Shown here: positions 1 through 7,908 of the stretch, in pieces
How positions within the stretch are numbered: position 1 is the first letter of the stretch
How the letters are laid out: each line of letters begins with the position of its first letter
Assembly (NCBI RefSeq): GCF_008806595.1
Contig: NZ_VZRB01000020.1
Coordinates: 99,081 to 163,080 of the forward strand
Length of the DNA: 64,000 bases
Source: Streptomyces luteolifulvus
GTDB taxonomy: Bacteria; Actinomycetota; Actinomycetes; Streptomycetales; Streptomycetaceae
Reading direction: 5' to 3'
Program-made: the position numbers and the translations under genes
Notes under the pieces: model-generated
What the model was told of the DNA's origin: nothing
What the model saw: only the letters and a program-made list of their open reading frames with translations
Database searches by the model: none

Positions 1-19
1 ACCTGCGACAATCAAACCC

Positions 20-484
20 ATGACCACGCTCAAGTCGAAGCTTCAGGAAGACCTCAACGCCGCGATCAAGGAGCGCGACGAGCTCCGCTCCTCGACGCTC
101 CGGCTGACGCTCGCCGCGATCACCAAGGAGGAGGTCGCGGGCAAGGAGAAGCGCGAGCTCTCCGACGACGAGGTCCTCAAGGTGATCACCAAGGAGGCGA
201 AGAAGCGCCGTGAGGCCGCGGACGCCTTTGCGCAGGGTGGTCGGGCCGAGTCGGCCGAGCGGGAGAAGGCGGAGGGTGAGGTCCTTGCCGCGTACCTGCC
301 CAAGCAGCTCAGCGACGAGGAGCTGAACGGCATCGTCGCCCAGGCCGTCGAGGAGGCGAAGGCGGCCGGTGCGGAGGGGCCGCGTGCCATGGGTGCGGTC
401 ATGAAGATCGTGAACCCGAAGGTGGCCGGCCAGGCGGAGGGCGGCAGGGTCGCGGCGGTGGTCAAGAAGCTCCTGGCCGGCTGA
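20..484 (+). CDS. GatB/YqeY domain-containing protein
   Basis: A 154-residue, highly charged, Lys/Glu/Ala-rich protein. It begins with the family's typical pattern (KSKLQEDLNAAIKERDELRSSTLR) and continues with a four-helix N-terminal region and a C-terminal region containing LAAYLPKQLSDEELNGIV, both characteristic of the YqeY family. These proteins resemble the tail domain of the GatB/GatE amidotransferase subunits, which contacts tRNA, but the free-standing form has no agreed biochemical role. Length is normal for the family. I see no clear ribosome-binding site in the 19 bases before the ATG, although the window starts here. It converges with the penicillin-binding protein gene, as in other actinomycetes. 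Family assignment is firm; function is unknown. Confidence 0.9.
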   Translation: MTTLKSKLQEDLNAAIKERDELRSSTLRLTLAAITKEEVAGKEKRELSDDEVLKVITKEAKKRREAADAFAQGGRAESAEREKAEGEVLAAYLPKQLSDEELNGIVAQAVEEAKAAGAEGPRAMGAVMKIVNPKVAGQAEGGRVAAVVKKLLAG

Positions 485-510
485 CGACCGACACCGACCG
501 CGACCGATAC

Positions 511-622
511 CGGCACCACAAAGGCAATCGCACCGGCCACCACAAGGCCATTGCACCGGCCACCCCAAGGGATTCGCACCGGCCACCCCAAGGGGATCGC
601 ACCGGCCACCCCAAGGCAATCG
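511..622. repeat. 23-bp tandem repeat between convergent genes
   Basis: Four full copies and one partial copy of a 23-bp unit, roughly caccggccaccccaaggsratcg, lie directly after the YqeY-like gene at 511-530, 531-553, 554-576, 577-599 and 600-622. They run straight into the terminator hairpin at 625. Copies differ at a few positions. The unit length is not a multiple of three and no gene covers it. Confidence 0.85.
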
Positions 623-624
623 GC

Positions 625-667
625 CCCTTTCCCCTCGTACGACAGAGATCCGTACGAGGGGAAAGGG
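625..667. terminator. Bidirectional terminator hairpin
   Basis: A 17-bp perfect inverted repeat (arms 625-641 and 651-667, 9-nt loop) sits between the convergent yqeY-like and penicillin-binding protein genes. The arms carry CCC-TTT-CCCC and its complement, so each strand has a GC-rich stem. There is no long T-run, which is usual for Streptomyces terminators. Confidence 0.8.
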
Positions 668-689
668 CCGTTCCCGTCCTCAGCCGGCG

Positions 690-2918
690 TCAGCCGCGCC
701 CGCGGCCCCCGTTCCCGTTCCCGCCGTTGGTCAGCCCCTCGAAGAGGTTCTCCGGGATCGAGAACGTGGGGTCGGGGAAGGGCCCGCCGTTGCCGCGGCC
801 GTCCCCGTTGCCGTTGTCGTCGTCGCCCTTGTCCTTGTCCTTGTCGCGGCCGTCCGGGATGTCGATCAGGTTGAAGGACTCGACGCGCTTGCCCGCGAGG
901 GCTCCGGACATCGCGTCCTTCCAGATCGGGCCCGGGACCTGGCCGCCGTAGACGAGCGGGTGGTAGACGCCGCCGATCGAGATGTTGGTCATCTTGACCT
1001 TCTGGGTGGCGCTGCCGACCCAGACGGCGCCCGACATGTTCGGCGTGTAGCCGACGAACCAGGCGTTCCTGCGCTCGTCCGTCGTACCCGTCTTACCGGC
1101 GCTCTCGCGGTCGCTGAGGCCGGCCTGCTGACCGGTACCGGAGTCGACCACACCGCGCAGCAGGGTGTTGACGGTGTCCGCGGTCGTCTCGCTCATCGCC
1201 CGCGAGCAGGTCGACTTCGGCACCTCCAGCGACTTCTGCTCGTCGGCGACCTTCTGCGTGATCGACTCGATGGCGATCGGGGTGCAGTACATGCCGCGGG
1301 AGGCGAAGGCGGCGTACGCGCTCGCCATCGTCAGCGGGGACAGGCCCACCGAGCCGAGGGCGATGGCCGGCCGCTCCGGCAGTTTCTCGCCGTTGCCCTG
1401 CCTGACCTGGAGCTTGTCGGTCATGTTCACGACGGGGCAGAGGCCGATGTCGGAGATCATCTGCACGAAGTAGGTGTTGACCGACTTGGCCATGGCCTCC
1501 TTCAGCCGGTACGGCCCGACCTCCTCCTCGCTCTCGTTCTCGACGGTCGCGCCGTCCTGGTTGGTCCATGGAGCGCTGCCGCAGGTCTGGACGGGGCTCG
1601 GGTACGGCATCTTGTACGGCGATTCGTACTCCTGGGTCGGCGGCCGGCCCTCTTCCAGCGCGGCCGCGGCCACGTACGGCTTGAACGTCGATCCGGTCGG
1701 GAAGCCGAAGTTGGAGCCGCCCATCGAGGCGTCGACCGAGTAGTTGTACTCGGTCTCGTTCTTGCCGTAGCCGTACGGCTTCGACTGGCCCATCGCGACG
1801 ACCTTGCCGGTGCCGGGCTCGACCAGTGTGGCCGCCGCGGCGACCTTGTCGGACTTGTAGACGTGGCTCTTGATCGACGCCTGCACCGATTCCTGCGCCT
1901 GCGGGTCGAGGGTCGTCGTGATCGTCAGGCCGCCCTGGTTCCAGATCTTCGCCCGGGCCTCCTTGGTCTTGCCGAAGACCGGGTCGCTGAGGAAGACCTT
2001 CTCGACGTACTTGCAGAAGAAACTGGCGCCCTTGACCGCGGTGATGCAGCCGTTCTTCGGTTTGCTCACCTTCAGGCCGAGCGGCTTCTCCTTGGCCTTG
2101 TCGGCCTCCGCCTGGGAGATGTCACCGACCTCGGCCATGCGCTGGAGAACGGTGTTGCGCCGCTTGGTGGCCTCGGTCTCGTCGTTGACCGGGTCGTAGC
2201 GGCTCGGGGACTGCACGATGCCGGCGAGCAGCGCCGACTCCTGGACGTTCAGGTCCTTGGCGTGCTTGGAGAAGTAGCGCTGGGCGGCGGCCTCGATGCC
2301 GTAGGCCTGCTGACCGAAGAACGTGATGTTCAGGTAGTTCTCGAGGATCTTCTTCTTGCCGAGTTCCTCTTCGACCTGGATCGCGTACTTCAGTTCCTTG
2401 ATCTTGCGGCCGAGCGTCTGCTGGGTGGCCTGGGCGACCTTCGTCGGGTCGTCGCCGGCCTCCTCGACGAAGACGTTCTTCACGTACTGCTGGGTGAGCG
2501 TGGAGGCGCCCTGGGACACCCCTCCGCTCTGGGCGTTCTTGTTGAGCGCGCGCAGGACGCCCTTCAGGTCGATCGCGCCGTGCTGGTAGAAGCGCGAGTC
2601 CTCGATCGCGACGATCGCCTTCTGCATGTACGGCGAGATGTCCTTGAGCTGGACCACCGTGCGGTCGCGCGAGTAGACCGTGGCGATCTGGTTGCCCTCG
2701 CTGTCCAGGATCGTGGTGCGCTGGCTCAGCGGGGGGCGCTTCAGATTGGCCGGGATCTCGTCGAAGCCCTCGACCGAGCCCTTGGCCGCGAGACCGAGCG
2801 CACCGGCCGCGGGCAGCGCGATGCCGGCCATCACGGCTCCCGCGAGCACACTGACACCGAGGAACTTGGCGGCCTGCTGTGTTGTCGACAGACCGCCGCC
2901 CGAGCGCTTGTTTGGCAT
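690..2918 (-). CDS. Class A penicillin-binding protein (transglycosylase/transpeptidase)
   Basis: A bifunctional peptidoglycan synthase of 742 residues. A single membrane anchor lies near residues 15-40. A GT51 glycosyltransferase domain follows, with the catalytic glutamate in AIEDSRFYQHG near residue 105 and GASTLTQQ downstream. The penicillin-binding transpeptidase domain has the SxxK motif (STFK, near 412), the SxN motif (KSVNTY) and KTGT (near 610). The C-terminus is a low-complexity Asp/Asn/Gly tail with no PASTA domain. It polymerises lipid II glycans and cross-links stem peptides outside the membrane. The gene is divergent from wblA, the arrangement of ponA2 and whiB4 in mycobacteria as I recall it. 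The start ATG is followed by a basic N-terminus (MPNKRSGGG). Function is secure; which PBP paralogue it is rests on synteny. Confidence 0.95.
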   Translation of the reverse strand: MPNKRSGGGLSTTQQAAKFLGVSVLAGAVMAGIALPAAGALGLAAKGSVEGFDEIPANLKRPPLSQRTTILDSEGNQIATVYSRDRTVVQLKDISPYMQKAIVAIEDSRFYQHGAIDLKGVLRALNKNAQSGGVSQGASTLTQQYVKNVFVEEAGDDPTKVAQATQQTLGRKIKELKYAIQVEEELGKKKILENYLNITFFGQQAYGIEAAAQRYFSKHAKDLNVQESALLAGIVQSPSRYDPVNDETEATKRRNTVLQRMAEVGDISQAEADKAKEKPLGLKVSKPKNGCITAVKGASFFCKYVEKVFLSDPVFGKTKEARAKIWNQGGLTITTTLDPQAQESVQASIKSHVYKSDKVAAAATLVEPGTGKVVAMGQSKPYGYGKNETEYNYSVDASMGGSNFGFPTGSTFKPYVAAAALEEGRPPTQEYESPYKMPYPSPVQTCGSAPWTNQDGATVENESEEEVGPYRLKEAMAKSVNTYFVQMISDIGLCPVVNMTDKLQVRQGNGEKLPERPAIALGSVGLSPLTMASAYAAFASRGMYCTPIAIESITQKVADEQKSLEVPKSTCSRAMSETTADTVNTLLRGVVDSGTGQQAGLSDRESAGKTGTTDERRNAWFVGYTPNMSGAVWVGSATQKVKMTNISIGGVYHPLVYGGQVPGPIWKDAMSGALAGKRVESFNLIDIPDGRDKDKDKGDDDNGNGDGRGNGGPFPDPTFSIPENLFEGLTNGGNGNGGRGRG

Positions 2919-3291
2919 GGGGGCAGCCTAATCCGTGGTGGTGAACGTTCCGACGGAGCGCATGCTCCTCGGGATGTTCCTGGGATGTTCCCGAGATCCT
3001 TCGAGTGCCGGATCGTGACATCCCGGGGCAAATTCTCGGGCGCCCTACTTGACGGCACGGCAAAGTGAGGTGTCGAGGTTCTCATTCGCCGGACACGCGT
3101 ACAGGCATTGGCCTAAGCTGCACTCAACTGTCACAGCAGTAGTGCCACGTATCTATACGTCCGGCGACCCCGAATCGTTCCGGTCGTACCCCGACCTTTT
3201 TTGGTGGGGGCGTGTCCGAATCCGCCTTGTGTGTCACTCGGCGCCCGTTGTGACTCAACTGAACTGTCCCCGTTTGCCGGGGAGGTTACAT

Positions 3292-3318
3292 ATGTCGCCA
3301 GCTCACTCCCCCGGGTGA
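3292..3318 (+). CDS. Putative leader peptide upstream of wblA
   Basis: An eight-residue reading frame, MSPAHSPG, begins at an ATG placed six bases after a near-perfect Shine-Dalgarno sequence (GGGGAGG, 3279-3285). The Shine-Dalgarno also forms the right arm of a small hairpin (CCCCG-TTTGC-CGGGG, 3268-3282). A 27-nt hairpin region follows 22 bases after the stop, before wblA. This layout resembles a translated leader that could influence wblA expression. That role is inference, and the frame could be chance. Confidence 0.35.
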   Translation: MSPAHSPG

Positions 3319-3340
3319 TCTGCCGCTTACGCATAGTCCG

Positions 3341-3367
3341 TTCGGGCCATTCAAGATTGGGCCCGAA
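3341..3367 (+). promoter_or_regulatory. Hairpin in wblA 5' leader
   Basis: An 8-bp perfect stem (TTCGGGCC with GGCCCGAA) closes an 11-nt loop, about 107 bases before the wblA start. No T-run follows it, so it is not a classical terminator. It may be an attenuator or mRNA-stability element linked to the upstream leader peptide. Confidence 0.4.
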
Positions 3368-3473
3368 GGGGGTGTTGCGCTGTGCCCGCCTTCCGTAACG
3401 TCCTCAACTGGCGGCGGTGAATATGCCGCTGCCGCCGTGGGGGAGCCTCGATTCGGGAGAGGACGGCGCCGGT

Positions 3474-3812
3474 ATGGGCTGGGTAACCGACTGGAGTGCG
3501 CAGGCGGCCTGCCGCACTACCGATCCGGATGAACTGTTCGTTCAGGGAGCAGCGCAGAACAGGGCCAAGGCGGTGTGCACCGGATGTCCGGTACGCACCG
3601 AATGTCTGGCCGATGCGCTCGACAACCGCGTCGAGTTCGGCGTGTGGGGAGGCATGACGGAGCGGGAGCGCCGCGCCCTGCTGCGCAGGCGGCCGACCGT
3701 CACCTCGTGGCGTCGGCTGCTCGAGACCGCACGTACCGAGTACGAGCGCGGGGTGGGCATCCTGCCCCTCGACGACGACGAGGTGTACGAGAACTACGCA
3801 GCGGTGGGCTGA
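3474..3812 (+). CDS. wblA: WhiB-family iron-sulfur regulator WblA
   Basis: A 112-residue WhiB-like protein. Four cysteines suited to binding a 4Fe-4S cluster appear in the family spacing: one near the N-terminus (QAACRT), then CTGC and a later Cys in RTECLADAL. The diagnostic turn GVWGGMTERERRALLRRR follows. The C-terminal part (EYERGVGILPLDDDEVYENYA) is the one I associate with Streptomyces WblA. WblA represses antibiotic production and is needed for sporulation; its mycobacterial counterpart is WhiB4. I chose the ATG at 3474 because GGGAGAGGA lies 10 bases upstream and the protein then has the usual WblA length. In-frame starts exist at 3417 (GTG) and 3423 (ATG). Synteny with the divergent PBP and downstream ArsA genes supports the name. 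Confidence 0.93.
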   Translation: MGWVTDWSAQAACRTTDPDELFVQGAAQNRAKAVCTGCPVRTECLADALDNRVEFGVWGGMTERERRALLRRRPTVTSWRRLLETARTEYERGVGILPLDDDEVYENYAAVG

Positions 3813-3853
3813 GGGGGGCCCTCGGCCCGGCTTCGGCTCGGTTTCGGCTCGGT

Positions 3854-5197
3854 TCAGCCGTCGGCCGCCCCGGGCAGCTCCGGCCGCCCGGCCGCCAGCC
3901 GGTTTCCGATGTCCCGCAGCCCCGCGAGGTCGTGTACGTCGCCGGGCAGCGCGGCCACTTCGGCCACCGCCACCTCGGGGTGGAGTGCGGTGAAGCGGTC
4001 GCGCGTGCGCTGCTCACGGGAGAGCAGCTGCATACGCTCGGCATGCAGCCTCAGCAGGCTCGCGGTGAGTTGTTCCACGCTCCGGTCTGCGGTTCGGTCC
4101 ATGGCGGGGGAGCCTGACCCGGACACCGGATCGGATGCGGGAGATTGTGAACTTCCGTACATGTCGGGGGAGTTACGAAGTCCAGCTTTCCCGCCGTCCT
4201 GATCGACAATGCGGGGCTCTTCAAGATTTTCCGCGGCCGCGAGTGCCCGCTCGGCCGACAGCCGGGCGGCGCCGCTGCCATGGACCCGGTTGAGCACCAG
4301 ACCGGCGAGCGGCATGTCCTCGGCCGCCAGCCGCTCCACGAAGTACGCGGCCTCCCGCAGCGCGTCCCGCTCCGGCGCCGCGACGACCAGGAACGCCGTC
4401 CCGGGCGCCTGGAGCAGCTTGTACGTGGCGTCCGCGCGTGTGCGGAACCCGCCGAAGGTGGTGTCCATCGCGGCCACGAACGTCTGGACGTCCTTGAGGA
4501 GCTGTCCGCCGAGCAGCTTGCCGAGGGTGCCGGTCATCATCGACATCCCCACGTTCAGGAACTTCATCCCGGCCCGCCCGCCCAGCTTCGCCGGGGCCGT
4601 CAGCAGCCGGATCAGCCGCCCGTCCAGGAAGGACCCGAGCCGCTTGGGCGCGTCCAGGAAGTCGAGCGCCGAGCGGGACGGCGGCGTGTCGACGACGATC
4701 AGGTCCCACTCGTCCCGAGCGCGCAGCTGTCCCAGTTTCTCCATCGCCATGTACTCCTGCGTGCCCGCGAAGCCCGCCGAAAGCGACTGGTAGAAGGGGT
4801 TGTTCAGGATCGCGGCGGCCCGTTCGCCGTCCGCGTGCGCCTCGACGATCTCGTCGAAGGTGCGCTTCATGTCGAGCATCATGGCGTGCAGCTCGCCGGT
4901 CGCGGAGTCGTCGAGGCCCTTCACCCGGCGGGGGACGTTGTCCAGCGAGTCGATGCCCATCGACTGGGCGAGCCGGCGGGCCGGGTCGATGGTGAGGACC
5001 ACCACCTTGCGGCCCCGCTCGGCGGCCCGCAGCCCCAGCGCCGCCGCGGTCGTGGTCTTGCCGACGCCGCCGGAGCCGCAGCACACCACGATGCGGGTCT
5101 TCGGGTCGTCGAGCAGCGGGTCCAGGTCGAGCGTGCGCGCGGGAGACAGATGCCGGGCGGCGTGGTCGTGCGCGTGGGCCGGTTCCGGACGGCTCAT
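3854..5197 (-). CDS. ArsA-family ATPase (first of a pair)
   Basis: A 447-residue cytoplasmic P-loop ATPase of the ArsA/GET3 class. The Walker A motif GSGGVGKTT lies near residues 41-49, with a MinD-type switch segment (LTIDPARRLAQSMG) and an aspartate-rich VVDTPPSRSALDFLD region after it. No arsenical-binding cysteine motif is evident, so arsenite transport is unlikely. It lies 40 bp downstream of a second, shorter ArsA-like gene on the same strand. The mycobacterial equivalents (Rv3679/Rv3680, from memory) form a pair next to whiB4. The last 130 residues are less conserved and charged. ATPase class is certain; the client or substrate is unknown. Confidence 0.9.
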   Translation of the reverse strand: MSRPEPAHAHDHAARHLSPARTLDLDPLLDDPKTRIVVCCGSGGVGKTTTAAALGLRAAERGRKVVVLTIDPARRLAQSMGIDSLDNVPRRVKGLDDSATGELHAMMLDMKRTFDEIVEAHADGERAAAILNNPFYQSLSAGFAGTQEYMAMEKLGQLRARDEWDLIVVDTPPSRSALDFLDAPKRLGSFLDGRLIRLLTAPAKLGGRAGMKFLNVGMSMMTGTLGKLLGGQLLKDVQTFVAAMDTTFGGFRTRADATYKLLQAPGTAFLVVAAPERDALREAAYFVERLAAEDMPLAGLVLNRVHGSGAARLSAERALAAAENLEEPRIVDQDGGKAGLRNSPDMYGSSQSPASDPVSGSGSPAMDRTADRSVEQLTASLLRLHAERMQLLSREQRTRDRFTALHPEVAVAEVAALPGDVHDLAGLRDIGNRLAAGRPELPGAADG

Positions 5198-5237
5198 GAC
5201 ATCCCCTGCTTCCGACTCTTCAACCCGTTCAACGACC

Positions 5238-6215
5238 TCATGACAGGTCCTGGTTCCGCAGCTCCGCGGCCAGTTCGTACAGGCCCGCCAGATCCATGCC
5301 CTCGGCGAGCAGCGGCAGTTCGTGCACGGGCAGGCCCAGCTCGCCGAGGACGGCCCGCTGTTCGTGCTCCAGCTCGTACCGCTCGGCGTACTCCCCGGCC
5401 TGCTGCACGAGCGGGTCCACCAGCTTCTCGGCGTTCCCGCCGCGCCGGGCCCCGCCGAGCCCCGCCGTGGACAGCGACTTGGCGACGGCGGTGCGCGGAA
5501 CGCTCCGTACGAGTTCCAGGTCGGCCGCGTCCAACACCTCGGGCCGGACCATGTTGACGATGATCCGCCCCACCGGCAGCCGTGCCGCCCGCAGCTCGGC
5601 GATCCCGTCCGCGGTCTCCTGGACGGGCATCTCCTCCAGCAGCGTCACCAGGTGCACGGCCGTCTCCGGGGACTTCAGCACCCGCATCACGGCCTGCGCC
5701 TGATTGTGTATCGGCCCGATCTTCGCGAGCCCGGCGACCTCGTCATTGACGTTGAGGAACCGGGTGATGCGCCCGGTGGGCGGGGCGTCCATCACGACAT
5801 AGTCGTAGGTGAAACGCCCCGACTTGTCCTTCCGGCGCACCGCCTCGCACGCCTTGCCCGTCAGGAGTACGTCTCTGAGCCCGGGCGCGATCGTGGTGGC
5901 GAAGTCGATCGCGCCTAGCTTTTTCAGGGCCCGTCCGGCGCCCCCCAGTTTGTAGAACATCTGGAGGTAGTCCAGAAGGGCCAGTTCGGGGTCTATGGCG
6001 AGGGCGTACACCTCCCCGCCCCCAGGAGCGACGGCGATCTTCCGCTCCTCGTAGGGCAGCGCTTCCGTTTCGAAGAGCTGCGCGATGCCCTGCCTGCCCT
6101 CGACCTCGACGAGAAGCGTCCGCTTCCCCTCGGTGGCCAGGGCCAGCGCGAGGGCTGCGGCGACCGTCGTCTTTCCGGTCCCGCCCTTGCCGCTGACGAC
6201 CTGGAGCCTGCTCAC
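5238..6215 (-). CDS. ArsA-family ATPase (second of a pair)
   Basis: A 325-residue MinD/ArsA-type ATPase starting almost directly with the deviant Walker A motif (MSRLQVVSGKGGTGKTT, residues 8-17). The two lysines of the KGGxGKT signature suggest an ATP-driven dimer. The switch region VVMDAPPTGRITRFL is present. It is upstream of, and probably co-transcribed with, the longer ArsA paralogue. Together they may form a heteromeric ATPase involved in protein targeting or stress handling, but this is inferred from the family. The gene is divergent from the small DUF4177 gene, with about 105 bp between starts. Confidence 0.9.
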   Translation of the reverse strand: MSRLQVVSGKGGTGKTTVAAALALALATEGKRTLLVEVEGRQGIAQLFETEALPYEERKIAVAPGGGEVYALAIDPELALLDYLQMFYKLGGAGRALKKLGAIDFATTIAPGLRDVLLTGKACEAVRRKDKSGRFTYDYVVMDAPPTGRITRFLNVNDEVAGLAKIGPIHNQAQAVMRVLKSPETAVHLVTLLEEMPVQETADGIAELRAARLPVGRIIVNMVRPEVLDAADLELVRSVPRTAVAKSLSTAGLGGARRGGNAEKLVDPLVQQAGEYAERYELEHEQRAVLGELGLPVHELPLLAEGMDLAGLYELAAELRNQDLS

Positions 6216-6320
6216 GTCTTCGAGCCTAACCAGTCCGCGTCCGAGTCACGCGGGAGGCTGTGGACAACGCGGCTGCGGCCGGGCACGGAGCGGTCCGCGG
6301 CAGGGGCTAGAGTCGGCCAC

Positions 6321-6482
6321 ATGACCAAGTGGGAATACGCAACCGTGCCCCTGCTCGTGCACGCCACGAAGCAAATTCTGGACACCTGGGGCGAGGACGG
6401 CTGGGAGCTCGTCCAGGTCGTGCCCGGACCGAACAACCCCGAGCAGCTCGTGGCCTATCTGAAGCGGGAGAAGCAGGCATGA
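6321..6482 (+). CDS. Small DUF4177-type protein
   Basis: A 53-residue protein beginning MTKWEYATVPLLVHATKQIL and containing WGEDGWELVQVVPG, the hallmark of the DUF4177 family of short WEY...DGWELV proteins. Its stop overlaps the start of the RidA gene by four bases (ATGA, 6479-6482), so the two are translationally coupled. The role is unknown; constant pairing with RidA suggests a link to it. The gene is easy to miss because of its length. Confidence 0.85.
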   Translation: MTKWEYATVPLLVHATKQILDTWGEDGWELVQVVPGPNNPEQLVAYLKREKQA

Positions 6483-6946
6483 GCGCGGTCGAGGCGCGGC
6501 TCGCCGAACTCGGCCTGACCCTGCCGGAGGTCGTGCCTCCGCTCGCCGCGTACCAGCCGGCCGTGCGATCGGGCGCCTACGTGTACACCGCCGGCCAGCT
6601 GCCGATGGTGGAGGGCAAGCTCCCGGTCACCGGCAAGGTGGGCGCGGAGGTCACGCCGGAGGAGGCCAAGGACCTGGCGCGGACGTGCGCGCTGAACGCC
6701 CTGGCCGCCGTCAAGTCGGTGACCGGCGACCTGGACCGCGTCGCGCGCGTGGTGAAGGTCGTCGGCTTCGTCGCCTCGGCCTCGGACTTCACCGGCCAGC
6801 CGGCCGTGCTCAACGGCGCGAGCGAGCTGCTGGGCGAGGTCTTCGGCGACAAGGGCGTGCACGCGCGCAGCGCGGTGGGCGTGACGGTGCTGCCGCTGGA
6901 CGCGCCGGTTGAGGTCGAGGTCCAGGTGGAGCTGACCGAGGCGTAG
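6479..6946 (+). CDS. RidA/YjgF family imine deaminase
   Basis: A 155-residue RidA-family protein. It has the family features YTAGQLPMVEGKLPVTGKVGAEV at the N-terminal half and an alternating strand region ending VTVLPLDAPVEVEVQVELTEA. RidA enzymes hydrolyse reactive enamine/imine intermediates made by PLP enzymes. The Arg usually invoked for catalysis lies in the ARSAVGVTVLPL segment. It starts within the stop codon of the small DUF4177 gene and precedes two hydrolase genes on the same strand. The length is slightly above the roughly 130 residues of short RidA proteins, as in the long actinobacterial branch. Confidence 0.9.
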   Translation: MSAVEARLAELGLTLPEVVPPLAAYQPAVRSGAYVYTAGQLPMVEGKLPVTGKVGAEVTPEEAKDLARTCALNALAAVKSVTGDLDRVARVVKVVGFVASASDFTGQPAVLNGASELLGEVFGDKGVHARSAVGVTVLPLDAPVEVEVQVELTEA

Positions 6947-7013
6947 CCGCGCCCCGCCTCGGGGACGATCTCTGCCTCTCGAACATCAGCGCGCTTCGGG
7001 ATAGCCTCCGACC

Positions 7014-7883
7014 ATGGCGAACGGTCAGTGGTACCCCAAGGAGTGGCCGGACCTCATCCGCGCGCTGGCGGACGGCAGCCTCACCCCGGTCTCCCCGAAG
7101 CGCGCGGCCACCGTCATGCTCCTCAAGGACACCGACACCGGTCCCGCCGTCCACATGCTGCGCAGACGCGCCTCCATGGCCTTCGCCGGAGGCGCGTACG
7201 CCTACCCCGGTGGCGGCGTCGACCCACGGGACGACGACCACCACATCCGCTGGGCGGGCCCCACGCGCGCGTGGTGGGCCGACCGGCTCGGCGTCGACGA
7301 GACCGCGGCCCAGGCGATCGTCTGCGCGGCCGTCCGCGAGACGTACGAGGAGGCGGGCGTCCTGCTGGCCGGCCCGGCCCCCGACTCCGTCGTCGGCGAC
7401 ACCACGGGCGAGGACTGGGAGGCGGACCGTGCGGCGCTGGTCGCCCGCGATCTGTCGTTCGCCGAGTTCCTGGAGCGGCGCGGACTGGTCCTGCGCTCCG
7501 ACCTGCTCGGCGCGTGGACGCGCTGGATCACCCCCGAGTTCGAAGCCCGCCGCTACGACACCTGGTTCTTCGTGGCCGCCCTCCCCGAGGGCCAGCGCAC
7601 CCGCAACGCCTCCACGGAGGCCGACCGTACGGTGTGGATCCGGCCCGAGGACGCCGCCGCCTCGTACGACAAGGGCGAGCTGCTGATGATGCCGCCCACC
7701 GTCGCGACCCTGCGCCAGCTGGCCCCGCACGGCACGGCGGCCGGGGCGCTCGCCGCGGCCCCGGGGCGCGATCTGACCCCCGTCCTGGCACAGGCCCGCC
7801 TGGAGAACGGCGACATCGTGCTGTCCTGGCCGGGCCACGGCGAGTTCACCAAGCGCATCCCGACGGGCGGGCCCACCGCATGA
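7014..7883 (+). CDS. NUDIX hydrolase (NUDT19-like)
   Basis: A 289-residue NUDIX-fold protein. The Nudix box is split in the manner of NUDT19/RP2-like enzymes: GGGVDPRD near residue 65 is followed about 40 residues later by AAVRETYEEAGVLL, which supplies the metal-binding glutamates. Such enzymes cleave nucleoside diphosphate or CoA derivatives; the substrate is not deducible here. The gene lies 67 bp after ridA and 25 bp before the metallo-beta-lactamase-fold gene, so a four-gene operon from 6321 to 8739 is likely. Confidence 0.88.
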   Translation: MANGQWYPKEWPDLIRALADGSLTPVSPKRAATVMLLKDTDTGPAVHMLRRRASMAFAGGAYAYPGGGVDPRDDDHHIRWAGPTRAWWADRLGVDETAAQAIVCAAVRETYEEAGVLLAGPAPDSVVGDTTGEDWEADRAALVARDLSFAEFLERRGLVLRSDLLGAWTRWITPEFEARRYDTWFFVAALPEGQRTRNASTEADRTVWIRPEDAAASYDKGELLMMPPTVATLRQLAPHGTAAGALAAAPGRDLTPVLAQARLENGDIVLSWPGHGEFTKRIPTGGPTA

Positions 7884-7908
7884 ACCACGTCCCGGAAGGT
7901 CGCCTCGT

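Larger units (their letters stand above)
2919..3473. promoter_or_regulatory. Divergent PBP-wblA intergenic region with long wblA leader
   Basis: This 555-bp gap separates the divergent penicillin-binding protein and wblA genes and must hold both promoters. It contains an inverted repeat GTCAC-N12-GTGAC at 3233-3254, a T-tract near 3197-3202, a small hairpin at 3268-3282 overlapping a strong Shine-Dalgarno sequence, a short leader reading frame and a larger hairpin (listed separately). I cannot place transcription starts with confidence. Confidence 0.55.

Noticed and set aside
960..3068. A 702-codon plus-strand frame
   Set aside because: It is antisense to the penicillin-binding protein and rich in Arg, Leu, Asp and Val repeats with no domain.
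3854..6215. Arsenite efflux operon
   Set aside because: The two ATPases resemble ArsA but lack arsenical-binding cysteines, and no arsB, arsR or arsD is nearby.
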